A model generated the notes under the pieces. That model saw only the letters and a program-made list of their open reading frames with translations, was not told the DNA's origin and did no database searches. A program made the translations under genes and the position numbers. Below, one piece after another: positions 16,202 through 24,887 of a stretch of 64,000 bases of DNA. The DNA comes from an uncultured Eggerthella sp. (GTDB lineage Bacteria > Actinomycetota > Coriobacteriia > Coriobacteriales > Eggerthellaceae), in contig URBX01000001.1 of assembly GCA_900546175.1 (NCBI GenBank), positions 1-64,000 on the forward strand. Direction: 5' to 3'. Each line of letters opens with the position of its first letter. Within the stretch, counting starts at the first letter, position 1.

Positions 16202-17347
16202 CTAGCGATACTTTTTAAGTGCGTTTTTTGCGGTAGTGAGAATCATCATCTCGTCGGTGCCGCCAGAGATACGATCAACACGAAGGTCACGCCAGAAACG
16301 ATTGATGCGATGCTCGCTTGCAACAGAAATACCGCCCATAATCTGCATGCCGTCATCAACAACCTTGAAAGCAGCGTTTGCGCAGTAATACTTACACATT
16401 GCTGCTTCACCAGCGTCGAATTGGCCATTGTTGTTATCAGCGTTCCATGCTGCTTCGTAGAGCATGTTCTTCATTGCGTTAAGACGAATAGTCATCTCGG
16501 TAATTTTGAGTTGGTTAAGCTGGAAGCGACCAATGGTTTTACCGAATGCCTCACGCTGATTTGCGTGGCGTAGTGCGTCCTCGTAGGCACAAATTGCATT
16601 ACCGTAGTCGCACGCGCCTACTAACCAGCGTTCGAAGTTGAAGTCGCTAACACCGCGATTGAAGCCGTTGCCTTCCTTGCCGAAAATATCGGATTCCTCA
16701 AGCTCTACATCGTTGAGGTATACCTCACAGCAGCTATCCATACGCAAGCCAAGCTTGTTTAATGGACCAAGTTCAATTCCTGGCTTTGTCATATCAACCA
16801 TAAACTCGGTGAAGATACTTGGATCATCAGCGTTCTTTGCCATGATTACGAGCCACTTTACGCCTTTTGAAGAGGTGATGAATGTTTTGGTTCCATTAAG
16901 GTAGATTTTGCCGTCACGACGCTTATATGTGGTGGCTAAAGAGGAAACATCAGAGCCAGCGCCTGGTTCGGTGCATGCGGAGTTCCAAATTTGTTCACCG
17001 GTACCAAGGTATGCCATAACCTTCTCGATCTGCTCAGGTGTGCCTTCTCGGATAATGGTTTCGAATCCTGGAAGCTGATAGAGCACATAAGTTGGGCCGC
17101 CATACTGACCAAGCACTTCATAGACTGCCATAAGGGTAACAAGTGGCTGTTCGAGGCCAAGTCCGCCATACTCTTCAGGAAGCATAATTTGGTCAAAGCC
17201 AAGATCGCAGAGGCCTTTTACCCAGCGAAGAGGATATTCGTGCTTTTCATCGCACTCAAGGAAGTATTGATCCCAAGGCTCGCTTGTCATGTAATCGCGG
17301 AAAGCCTCGACGAAAAGTTGTTGGTCGTCGCTTAATTTGAAATTCAT
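16202..17347 (-). CDS. Acyl-CoA dehydrogenase (CaiA-like)
   Basis: A protein of about 381 aa of the FAD acyl-CoA dehydrogenase fold. Signatures are the ACTEPGAGSDVSSL segment, the ITSSKGVKWLVIMAKN core, GKTIGRFQLNQLKITEM and the C-terminal QIMGGISVASEHRINRFWRD. In the Cai pathway this enzyme reduces crotonobetainyl-CoA. The start at 17347 is chosen because AAGGAG lies 8 nt before it; a frame upstream adds eight residues without a good site. No EtfAB genes are nearby, so its electron partner must be encoded elsewhere. Confidence 0.9.
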   Translation of the reverse strand: MNFKLSDDQQLFVEAFRDYMTSEPWDQYFLECDEKHEYPLRWVKGLCDLGFDQIMLPEEYGGLGLEQPLVTLMAVYEVLGQYGGPTYVLYQLPGFETIIREGTPEQIEKVMAYLGTGEQIWNSACTEPGAGSDVSSLATTYKRRDGKIYLNGTKTFITSSKGVKWLVIMAKNADDPSIFTEFMVDMTKPGIELGPLNKLGLRMDSCCEVYLNDVELEESDIFGKEGNGFNRGVSDFNFERWLVGACDYGNAICAYEDALRHANQREAFGKTIGRFQLNQLKITEMTIRLNAMKNMLYEAAWNADNNNGQFDAGEAAMCKYYCANAAFKVVDDGMQIMGGISVASEHRINRFWRDLRVDRISGGTDEMMILTTAKNALKKYR

Positions 17348-17464
17348 GTCTTTCTCCTTGTTTCTGAACAATTGTTGTGCTTTAAAGAGCGATGCTTTTT
17401 CACTCTGAAAAACCTTTGTTTTGCTAGTCAGCTCGCTTTACTTCTTTAGCTTTATGTGTTGCTC

Positions 17465-18478
17465 CTAAAGAAGTCCGTCATTTTCCATGCCTACGGTGTT
17501 ACGGAAGAAGGTGGCGCCGTGTTCTAGCGCATCATTAGCTGCGTCCAGACCCTTGGTGTAGTGTAGGAACGCATGGATGACGCCCTCAAACTCTTCATAC
17601 TCGAAAGGCAGATTTGCTTCTTCGAGAATGGCTGCCAGGCAATAGGAGTCATCACGCAGGGGATCGAACTCCGCGCTGGCAATATAGCAGGCGGGCATAT
17701 CGTGCGTGAGATCGTTGAGGAAAAGATTCACGTAAGGCTCCTCTTCCAAGTTCAGCTCGGATCCTGCATAGAGCTCCTTGTAGAACTTGAAATCTTCCCG
17801 AGTTAAACCGTCCCATGGGCCGCCTAGCAAACGTTGGGAAGCTGAATCAGAAAGGCCAAACCAGCCGTAATAGAGCAGGAGTGCCTTGATATACTCGGCT
17901 CCGCCCTTCTCTTGGCGAAGGTATAGGGTGGCTGCCAGGTTTAGATGAGCGCCGCCTGAGTCACCGGCCATGCCCATACGGTCACCATCGATGCCGTATG
18001 TTGCGCAATTGTCGTGCAAGTACTCACTAACAGCTGCAACCTCATGCACTGCAACAGGGAACTTAGCCTCTGGGGACAGTTGGTAGTCCACCGCTACTAC
18101 CACAGCTTCTGACTTATTAGCCAAAACGCGGCAGATACGGTCGTGAGTATCAAGGTTGCCTAGAACCCAACCGCCTCCGTGGACATACACGATTGCAGGA
18201 GTTTTCGTTTCGCCAGCTTCCTTGCCGGCTAGGGCATCCTTGGTTGGATAGTAGAAGCGTACGGGAATCTGACCATAAGGTCCGTTAATCTTCTCGTCGA
18301 AGGAAGCGACCATCTTCGGTCCTCCCGATACCCAATACTGACGGCCGAGTACGTAGTTTTCACGCATTACCTCAAAGCCTACGGAGGTATCGTTAGCATC
18401 ACCGGCAAGGGTTTCTTCCTTCGCGAGAACGGCCTTCATCTGAGAATTCACCAAGGATAGAACATCTATCTTGTTCAT
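17465..18478 (-). CDS. Alpha/beta hydrolase, HSL-type esterase
   Basis: A 337-aa hormone-sensitive-lipase family esterase. HGGGWVLG gives the oxyanion hole, GDSGGAH contains the nucleophilic Ser, EFDPLRDD the catalytic Asp, and VIHAFLHY the His. No signal peptide is seen, so it acts in the cytoplasm. An esterase is not part of known Cai operons. It suggests that the imported compound is an ester, for example a hydroxycinnamate or other acyl ester, cleaved before CoA activation. Base composition is visibly richer in GC than in the flanking dehydrogenase gene. GGAAG precedes the ATG. Confidence 0.88.
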   Translation of the reverse strand: MNKIDVLSLVNSQMKAVLAKEETLAGDANDTSVGFEVMRENYVLGRQYWVSGGPKMVASFDEKINGPYGQIPVRFYYPTKDALAGKEAGETKTPAIVYVHGGGWVLGNLDTHDRICRVLANKSEAVVVAVDYQLSPEAKFPVAVHEVAAVSEYLHDNCATYGIDGDRMGMAGDSGGAHLNLAATLYLRQEKGGAEYIKALLLYYGWFGLSDSASQRLLGGPWDGLTREDFKFYKELYAGSELNLEEEPYVNLFLNDLTHDMPACYIASAEFDPLRDDSYCLAAILEEANLPFEYEEFEGVIHAFLHYTKGLDAANDALEHGATFFRNTVGMENDGLL

Positions 18479-18633
18479 CGGGTGCTTCCTTTCGTCTCGG
18501 TTTACCGGTGGGGCGCTGCTGATGAGCGCCCCAGGTCTCTATAAGAGGGGTTTGGATTACGCCTTTGTGTATAGCGCTTTCCTAAGGAGGTTCAGGATTC
18601 TATCAATTCTGACAGTTTCCTGAGAGGGTCAGG

Positions 18634-19959
18634 CTAAGCCTGGGTAGGAGTCTCTTCTTCGATTTCGTCCTCGACACCAGCTGCCTGATTCTTTTTGAGA
18701 GCACGTAGGCACATGAATACTGCTACGATGCCGATTGCTGCCAATGCCATCTCGATTGTGAAGATCTCGGTGTAAGCAGCGGTACCAGAAGCGTCAATCA
18801 TGGAGCCGTACCAGGTGTGGATAAATACGTCAGGCAAGAAGCCGATTACGGACAAGAGACCAGCTGCAGTACCGAATATGCGCATAGGAATCTTTACCTC
18901 AGAAAGTGGGGAAGAACCGATAGAGAATGCGCCGTAAGTGGTGAAGCCGAAGAGTACTACCAATACGGATACGAACATTACGCCGTTTGGATCGTGAGGG
19001 AAGAGGAGGAAGCCAACCAAAACACCGATGGTGAGAATGAAGCATCCAGCGATAGTCTTAGAAGGGCTCTTAATTTTGGTTGCGATCCAGCCAACAATAG
19101 GACCAGCCAAAAGACCAATACCATAGGTACGAATGAGGCCGATTACGTTAACCAGGTTGCCGTCAGCGTTGAAGCAGCTGGTCAAGTAAGGGGTGGTGTA
19201 GGTTGCGCCCTGGTATACAGCATATACGCAGAAGTAAGCAATACATGCCCAGAGAACGCCTGGGTGCTTGATGGCTTCGATAGCCTCAGCTGCGGAGAAC
19301 AATTTAGCATCCTTATTGATCTCGCCCTTGAAGTCAGGGATGAGGAAGTAGGAAGCAATTCCCAACAAAGTAATCATGACGCCCAGGAAGATAATGATTG
19401 CCTGCATGCCCACAGCAGGACCTACAGCTGCAGTAACAGCAGCGATGATAGCGGCGTTGATGAGACCGATAACAAGACCGGTTACACCGTAAATGGAGTA
19501 GGAGATACCGATCTTGGAAGCGTACTCATCTTCTTCGCAACATAGACGAACTACTTTAAAGCGGGTGCCCCACCATACTAAGATGGAGGTTACGCCCATG
19601 CCTACGAACAAAGCTAAGCAGACGCCAACGGAAGGTAGGGTAGCGTAGATAAACACCAGGACAGCGGTTGCTAAGAATCCGCCGGTTGCCAGGGTGCGCA
19701 TGCGGAACTTATCGGCCACGATGCCGGAAGGCAGGTAGCAGATAAGAGCGGTGAGGCCATAGACGGAAATCATGAGGCCTAAGTCGGCATTGGAGCAACC
19801 CAGTGCCTGCATCAAAGGATCGTAGAATACGCCCTTTAAATACATGGGAGCGTAGATGATGGACGATCCCATAGAGATTAGCACGATTAGTGCCCATTTG
19901 TGTAAGGATGAGATCTCCTTATAGCTGACCTCACCTCTCTTTTTTGCTAGAAATGCCAT
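18634..19959 (-). CDS. MFS transporter, first gene of the CoA-pathway operon
   Basis: A 441-aa permease with 12 hydrophobic segments, a loop 2-3 signature (LPSGIVADKFRMR) and a short charged C-terminal tail rich in Glu. It differs from the second MFS of the operon and resembles organic-anion or oxalate/formate-type members more than sugar porters. AAGGAG lies just before the ATG. The operon order is MFS, esterase, dehydrogenase, CoA-transferase, ligase, MFS, hydratase. Two permeases suggest separate import of substrate and export of reduced product. Confidence 0.85.
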   Translation of the reverse strand: MAFLAKKRGEVSYKEISSLHKWALIVLISMGSSIIYAPMYLKGVFYDPLMQALGCSNADLGLMISVYGLTALICYLPSGIVADKFRMRTLATGGFLATAVLVFIYATLPSVGVCLALFVGMGVTSILVWWGTRFKVVRLCCEEDEYASKIGISYSIYGVTGLVIGLINAAIIAAVTAAVGPAVGMQAIIIFLGVMITLLGIASYFLIPDFKGEINKDAKLFSAAEAIEAIKHPGVLWACIAYFCVYAVYQGATYTTPYLTSCFNADGNLVNVIGLIRTYGIGLLAGPIVGWIATKIKSPSKTIAGCFILTIGVLVGFLLFPHDPNGVMFVSVLVVLFGFTTYGAFSIGSSPLSEVKIPMRIFGTAAGLLSVIGFLPDVFIHTWYGSMIDASGTAAYTEIFTIEMALAAIGIVAVFMCLRALKKNQAAGVEDEIEEETPTQA

Positions 19960-20495
19960 CGGATACTCCTTTCAAGTCCTTCGCCATGTAAAAGTGTCTT
20001 TTCTGTTACTGCTTTATAGAGAGAACTGTTGATTCTGTCTCTCTTTGACACTTACAGAGGCTTCCAGCGAAAACTGACTCCATTTTTTATTGAAAGGTGT
20101 AAAGACACATCATTGATGAATGTGTAAGTGGCATTTACTCTTAAATAAATGACATTGGTGAACGCGTTCAAATTGCGGGTAATTAAAAATCAATTACTAG
20201 GTTGAACTGGGGAAATAGAAAATTGGTATTTTTACCGCATATTTGTGTTAAATGGGAACTGGTTTTACGGAAGTGTTGCAATGATAATGATTGAATGCTT
20301 ATGACAGGGGGGTAAGTAATAAATCTTTGCTAACAGTTAATGAAAAGATTTATCTAAAAGCCTATAGTGCGAATTAGAGTGACTTGGATGTGCGACCAGA
20401 TGGATTACCAGGTCCCTTTTTGAGTGTTCTGCTGGTCTGCTAAGAGCACTATAAATCTTTTCAAAGCTGGTTTGAGTGTTGACTAAGGAACAATT
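19960..20495. promoter_or_regulatory. Regulatory region of the CoA-pathway operon
   Basis: A 536-bp noncoding region between divergent genes. It contains three symmetric elements: AGAGAGA/TCTCTCT (20018-20044) in the operon leader, ACACAT-N9-ATGTGT (20105-20125), and TGAACGCGTTCA (20159-20170), a perfect 12-bp palindrome. The last overlaps AACGCGTTCAAATT (20161-20174), which is nearly repeated upstream of the hydratase gene. These are candidate operators. Assignment to the LuxR-type regulator is inference. Confidence 0.45.
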
Positions 20496-20891
20496 ATGAG
20501 AAGTCGAGAAACTGATAATAGACGGTACACAAAAGAAGAAAAGCAGGAAATTGCAGCTTTCTGTACTAAGATGCTTGAATTTCTAGATGAGGTAGATGAT
20601 TACGGTTTTCTTGACGGTAGTCACGCAGATGCGTTTTTTAGCTTTGGCTTTATTATGGATTGCGGAGAGTCATGGATAAGCAACTATGGAGAACGCGCAT
20701 TCAATAGTTTTGAGGCAATAGATGAACTCTATGATTCAGGCGGCTGTCACGACATTTTCCTCTTAGGCTCTGCCATCTTTTCTCAATGGAGATATTGGAA
20801 TCATTGGTCTTATGGTCCAATGGATGTTAATGGACATATGTGGTTTGTGGTGGCCTTTAACATGCTTCAGGATCTCTGCAGTGAAGAGTGA
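20496..20891 (+). CDS. Uncharacterised 131-aa protein
   Basis: A soluble acidic protein rich in Trp, Tyr and Phe (SWISNYGERAF, SQWRYWNHWSYGPMDVNGHMWF) with no signal peptide. I do not recognise a family. The ATG at 20496 follows AAGGAACA. A weak hairpin, ATTAGC (20906-20911) with GCTAAT (20917-20922) followed by T-rich sequence, may terminate it. Composition resembles the native low-GC genes. It is divergent from the CoA-pathway operon and upstream of the pilus operon, with no visible functional link to either. Confidence 0.65.
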   Translation: MRSRETDNRRYTKEEKQEIAAFCTKMLEFLDEVDDYGFLDGSHADAFFSFGFIMDCGESWISNYGERAFNSFEAIDELYDSGGCHDIFLLGSAIFSQWRYWNHWSYGPMDVNGHMWFVVAFNMLQDLCSEE

Positions 20892-21045
20892 TTGGAAGTA
20901 TTAGTATTAGCAACTAGCTAATTTGTTTTCGATAGCTTTCGCAATTATTCTTTTTGTATTTTAGTAGCAATGCCATTAACTCAGTAATGAGTAACATAGT
21001 ACAATTATTTAATTATTGTTTTGCAAAAAAGATAAGGGAGGGAAA

Positions 21046-24000
21046 GTGTTGCAAACTAGCGCACACTCAAAATCGCAGCATAAAATCCCTCTTGCTCTTT
21101 GCATTATCTTTGCTTTGGCAGCCTTTTCGCTTGCTTTTGTCTGTTTTGCTTATGGCAATCCTACCAATGAAGAAGATTTCACTGTTTCAGACAACCTTGT
21201 ATCAACTCAAGATTCTGAAACTCATCCTGCCACTGCAGGCAATCCAGCGAATGGATCTGCCAGTTCAATTGATACGGGTGAAATGCTTACTGGTGAAACA
21301 GGTAACTCTGCAACTACCGAAACGGAAGGCATCAGCCCTCAATCTGAAGAAGATATAAACGCCCTCATTGAATCAAACTATCCCACCAATCTTACCAATG
21401 GGAGTTTTGAAGAACCCGATAAACATACGGGAACCTCAGATGCTTGGAAAGGCGTTCTGGCATCCGAAGTCCCTTCTTGGAACACGACCGCTTCAAACAA
21501 CAAAATAGAGTTTGGTTGGGTCACCACATCAGGCTCCACCAATACCAGTCCCCACATGAAAGAAAGCGAAGCAACCGCAAGAGCAACTGCGGCAGATGGC
21601 TACTGTTTTGCTGAGGTTGTTGCCGATGAAAAAAACTCCTCGCTTTATCATACCTACAGCCTCACACCGGGTGCGCAATACAACTTCTCCTTTGCCCATC
21701 GCGGTCGTGCTGCTGAGGCTGATACTGTCGCGATGATTGTTGGTCCAGTCCAAGCCTACTCTTTTGACAAAAAAGCCGTTGCAGATAGTGACCCGTTTTC
21801 GCAAATGATCAGTTGGCTCAAGGAATCAACTGATGTCTCTGCTCCTAAAAACGGAAAAGCAACCCAGCTGGTAGTTTATTCTACCAAGCTTTCCAGTCAG
21901 GGAACCTTTGATACTTCCGTAGTCGATTCTCCGTTCAGTAGCGTATCCGATGAGAATTACACGGAAGAGTGGCATATTTATTTATGCAGCAGCACGTATG
22001 ATCAGTGGAACACTTTCAAAGGCACTTTTACCGCTCCAAGTTCAGAAGTAATCATGGCTTTTTCCAGCTATAAAAGTTCTTATACAAATAAACCCGAAAC
22101 TGCAGGCAATTTATTGGATGCAATTACTCTTACCGATAAATTAACGGGGGACGTTATTACCAATACCTCTTTTGAAGTTGATATTTCTGCAAATTACACC
22201 AGCATCCATTCTGGCAGCGACAGCATTGACGGTTGGTGCACCACCGCATTTTTAAAAAATGTTGAAATCGGCTGCCTGAAAAACGGTAATGCTTATGGAC
22301 TTCCTGATAAGACTGTTTCGAGTGTTTATGTTCGTGACGGGGAGCAGTTTGCCGAGCTGAATGCCGATGAGGAAAGCACTCTTTATCAATACATAAGCAC
22401 AGGACCGGGCAAAAAATATGAGTGGTCTCTAAGTCATCGTGGGCGAAGTGGCGTGGACACCATGGCTCTTGTTATCGGCCCTAAGCAGCAATACGACCCT
22501 AAAAAAACAAGCAAGACATCTCGCGATCAGTTGATGCAGATGGTTGACTGGATTAAGAACCAAAGCGATATTGTCATTGAAGGTCTTACTGATGAAGGTT
22601 GTTCTGAGAAGCTTATTTTATTTAGTGCTCCTTTCAATGATTCTGGCGGGTTCGATTCTGATGACCCATTTAGCTGGTCAAGCGATGATGTCCATACCGA
22701 AAAATGGACTATTTGGGTCATTTCTTCTGATAATAAACTTTGGTGTGATTATGGCTATATCGACCCTAACTTAGACGCAACCTATGACTACAGCTACATT
22801 GTTCCTGAAGGAGCCACCGAGTCATTATTCGGCTTCGTTTCTTTCCAACCTGCAACAAAATCCGATGGTTCGATTGATTACACCTACGGCAACCTGTTGG
22901 ATTGCATCTCTTTCGATGAGTATTATCACGTTCGTGGCGCTACTACCGCCAATGGTGAGGGTCAGATTGTGATGATTGATAAGGACCCTGAAAGCTTTGA
23001 GGTAAACAATGACTATATCGGTTGGGCTCTAAGCGAATCATCGTTTCAAGTTGTCTCCCAACCTGTCGCAGACCGTGCATTCATCGGCGCTATTATCAAC
23101 GGCGCTTTTGTGCCAGCAAGCGAATGGACTCATAACGAAGAAGCGGACTCTTACTCTTACACTATTTCAGGAGTAAATGAGCATTACGACATTCGTTTAG
23201 TTTTTGCTGCACAACACATTATCTATGATGTGAATGGCGGCAATCCGTATCACTATATAGAGGACGACTCTACTACCGGCTATGAAGTTAAGCTCATGCC
23301 GGGTGAACACTACACATCCCATGCTGCCACTTCTTCCACTGACGGTTGGCGCTTTAGTGGTTGGAGATATACCAACACACAAGACGGCTCGACCGTGTTC
23401 GATTCTGCGCACACTATCTCTTTCGTTGATGCCGAAGAAGGTAACGATGATTATCTTGAAATAACGGGCAATGAATTCGAAACTGAAAACAAAAAAACCA
23501 TCAGCAATATCCCATCGGATGAAGGCATTACCATGGTTGCGCAATGGCAATATCGCCAACGTTTCGCGACTCAACTCTGGAATCCGGTAAACAACGAAGT
23601 TGTTTTCAGCAAGGACTGCGGTTCTATTATTTATTCCGACTTTAGGAATAATGCGTACTCAGAAGACTTTCAGCCAAATGGCGAGAAAGTAGGAGAAGAT
23701 TTTTACGTAAGCGACAAAAACACCAATATCGAAGTAACCACCATCGCAAAGGAAGGTTACCGTTTTATAGGCTGGTTCGATGCAAATGGAAACCAGGTAA
23801 GCCAAAGCCGTTTCTATGGATACCTGGTTGATAACAGACAAGTATCCACACTGTATGCCCGTTTTGTTTCCGATGGTTTTGATTTGACGGTAGGCAAAAG
23901 CGTTACAGGGGACTATGGAGACACCAACGCTTACTTCAAAATCGGCATCTCCGTCAAAGGAGCTTGGCCAAATTCCTCCTATCACATCTCCGTTCCTGAT

Positions 24001-24780
24001 AGCAGACAGATTACGCCACTCGAAGGCGGCTTGGTTATGAGTGACTCCATTCTGCATACTGACGAGTCAGGCAACGGCACGGCAACGGTTTACTTAAAGC
24101 ACGGTCAAGAAGCAACCATTTTCTCTTTGCCTGCAGGAACAATCTATAGTGTTCAGGAACGCAACTATGAGGATTTAGCTTATAAATCGAGCTATGAGCT
24201 TGATGGCACTACGGTTGACCCTATCAGCAACGTCACTCTTCAAAGCGATGCTACGGCAAACGTTATCAATACTTGCTATACCTACAATCTTCAAGTTGAA
24301 AAAAATGGGCTTTCTGATGCAAGCAATCTGGATGCTAAACAGCCTCTTTCAAACGTAGGCTTTACGCTCTATTCCGATTCCGCCTGCACAAAAGTTACTC
24401 ATGCACAAAAACTTACCGATGATGCCGGCCTAACGGATTTTGCCGGACTGAAAGTCGGCTCAACCTACTATCTGAAAGAAACACTCGTGCCTACAGGCTA
24501 CGACTCTACAGGCGAGGCTTATATCTTAAAGGTAAAACCTGATGGTATTTATTTAGTGAAATCAGGAACCGAGACTAAGCTTGAAGCTCTTGCGGACAGC
24601 GAATCAACTTACAAAATAGCGCTCACCAATGCCACGATGATTACACTTCCTTCATCTGGCTCATTTATCACTCCTCATACAATGGGGATTTTCGGCCTAT
24701 TCTTGATTTCGTACGCAGTCCTTCTTACATTTCAGAAGGTTCGTGCCGGCAGAAATGATCGAAAGACAATACAAAGGTAG
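21046..24780 (+). CDS. Large cell-wall-anchored adhesin, probable pilus tip protein
   Basis: A protein of about 1244 aa. A signal peptide with a hydrophobic core (LALCIIFALAAFSLAFVCF) is followed by a Ser/Thr-rich linker. Two homologous modules follow (about 100-365 and 365-630), each starting with a TN-SFE motif and carrying the AHRGR/SHRGR and MIVGP/LVIGP segments, carbohydrate-binding-like. InlB-type beta segments follow (YDVNGGNP, FSGWRY, FIGWFD). Near the C-terminus is a SpaA-type domain with E-box YYLKETLVPTGY. LPSSG (about 1201) plus a membrane helix and basic tail form the sortase signal. GTG at 21046 is preferred because GGGAGGG lies just upstream. It is the first gene of a pilin-sortase cluster. 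Confidence 0.85.
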   Translation: MLQTSAHSKSQHKIPLALCIIFALAAFSLAFVCFAYGNPTNEEDFTVSDNLVSTQDSETHPATAGNPANGSASSIDTGEMLTGETGNSATTETEGISPQSEEDINALIESNYPTNLTNGSFEEPDKHTGTSDAWKGVLASEVPSWNTTASNNKIEFGWVTTSGSTNTSPHMKESEATARATAADGYCFAEVVADEKNSSLYHTYSLTPGAQYNFSFAHRGRAAEADTVAMIVGPVQAYSFDKKAVADSDPFSQMISWLKESTDVSAPKNGKATQLVVYSTKLSSQGTFDTSVVDSPFSSVSDENYTEEWHIYLCSSTYDQWNTFKGTFTAPSSEVIMAFSSYKSSYTNKPETAGNLLDAITLTDKLTGDVITNTSFEVDISANYTSIHSGSDSIDGWCTTAFLKNVEIGCLKNGNAYGLPDKTVSSVYVRDGEQFAELNADEESTLYQYISTGPGKKYEWSLSHRGRSGVDTMALVIGPKQQYDPKKTSKTSRDQLMQMVDWIKNQSDIVIEGLTDEGCSEKLILFSAPFNDSGGFDSDDPFSWSSDDVHTEKWTIWVISSDNKLWCDYGYIDPNLDATYDYSYIVPEGATESLFGFVSFQPATKSDGSIDYTYGNLLDCISFDEYYHVRGATTANGEGQIVMIDKDPESFEVNNDYIGWALSESSFQVVSQPVADRAFIGAIINGAFVPASEWTHNEEADSYSYTISGVNEHYDIRLVFAAQHIIYDVNGGNPYHYIEDDSTTGYEVKLMPGEHYTSHAATSSTDGWRFSGWRYTNTQDGSTVFDSAHTISFVDAEEGNDDYLEITGNEFETENKKTISNIPSDEGITMVAQWQYRQRFATQLWNPVNNEVVFSKDCGSIIYSDFRNNAYSEDFQPNGEKVGEDFYVSDKNTNIEVTTIAKEGYRFIGWFDANGNQVSQSRFYGYLVDNRQVSTLYARFVSDGFDLTVGKSVTGDYGDTNAYFKIGISVKGAWPNSSYHISVPDSRQITPLEGGLVMSDSILHTDESGNGTATVYLKHGQEATIFSLPAGTIYSVQERNYEDLAYKSSYELDGTTVDPISNVTLQSDATANVINTCYTYNLQVEKNGLSDASNLDAKQPLSNVGFTLYSDSACTKVTHAQKLTDDAGLTDFAGLKVGSTYYLKETLVPTGYDSTGEAYILKVKPDGIYLVKSGTETKLEALADSESTYKIALTNATMITLPSSGSFITPHTMGIFGLFLISYAVLLTFQKVRAGRNDRKTIQR

Positions 24781-24887
24781 TTGATATAACTCTCAAGAAT
24801 AAAAATCATGGAGTTTTGTTAAGGGAATATCAAAAAAGAAAGAATAGTAAACAAGGCTATAGGACAAAAACGAAAGAAGGAGATGAA

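Noticed and set aside
17362..17378. LexA-like site GAACAATTGTTG upstream of the acyl-CoA dehydrogenase gene
   Set aside because: It lacks the outer C and G and the final TTCG, lies inside the operon leader over the ribosome-binding region, and has no plausible SOS link.
18817..19545. 242-codon plus-strand frame opposite the first MFS gene
   Set aside because: It is a polar composition mirror of membrane helices, antisense to a well-supported permease gene.
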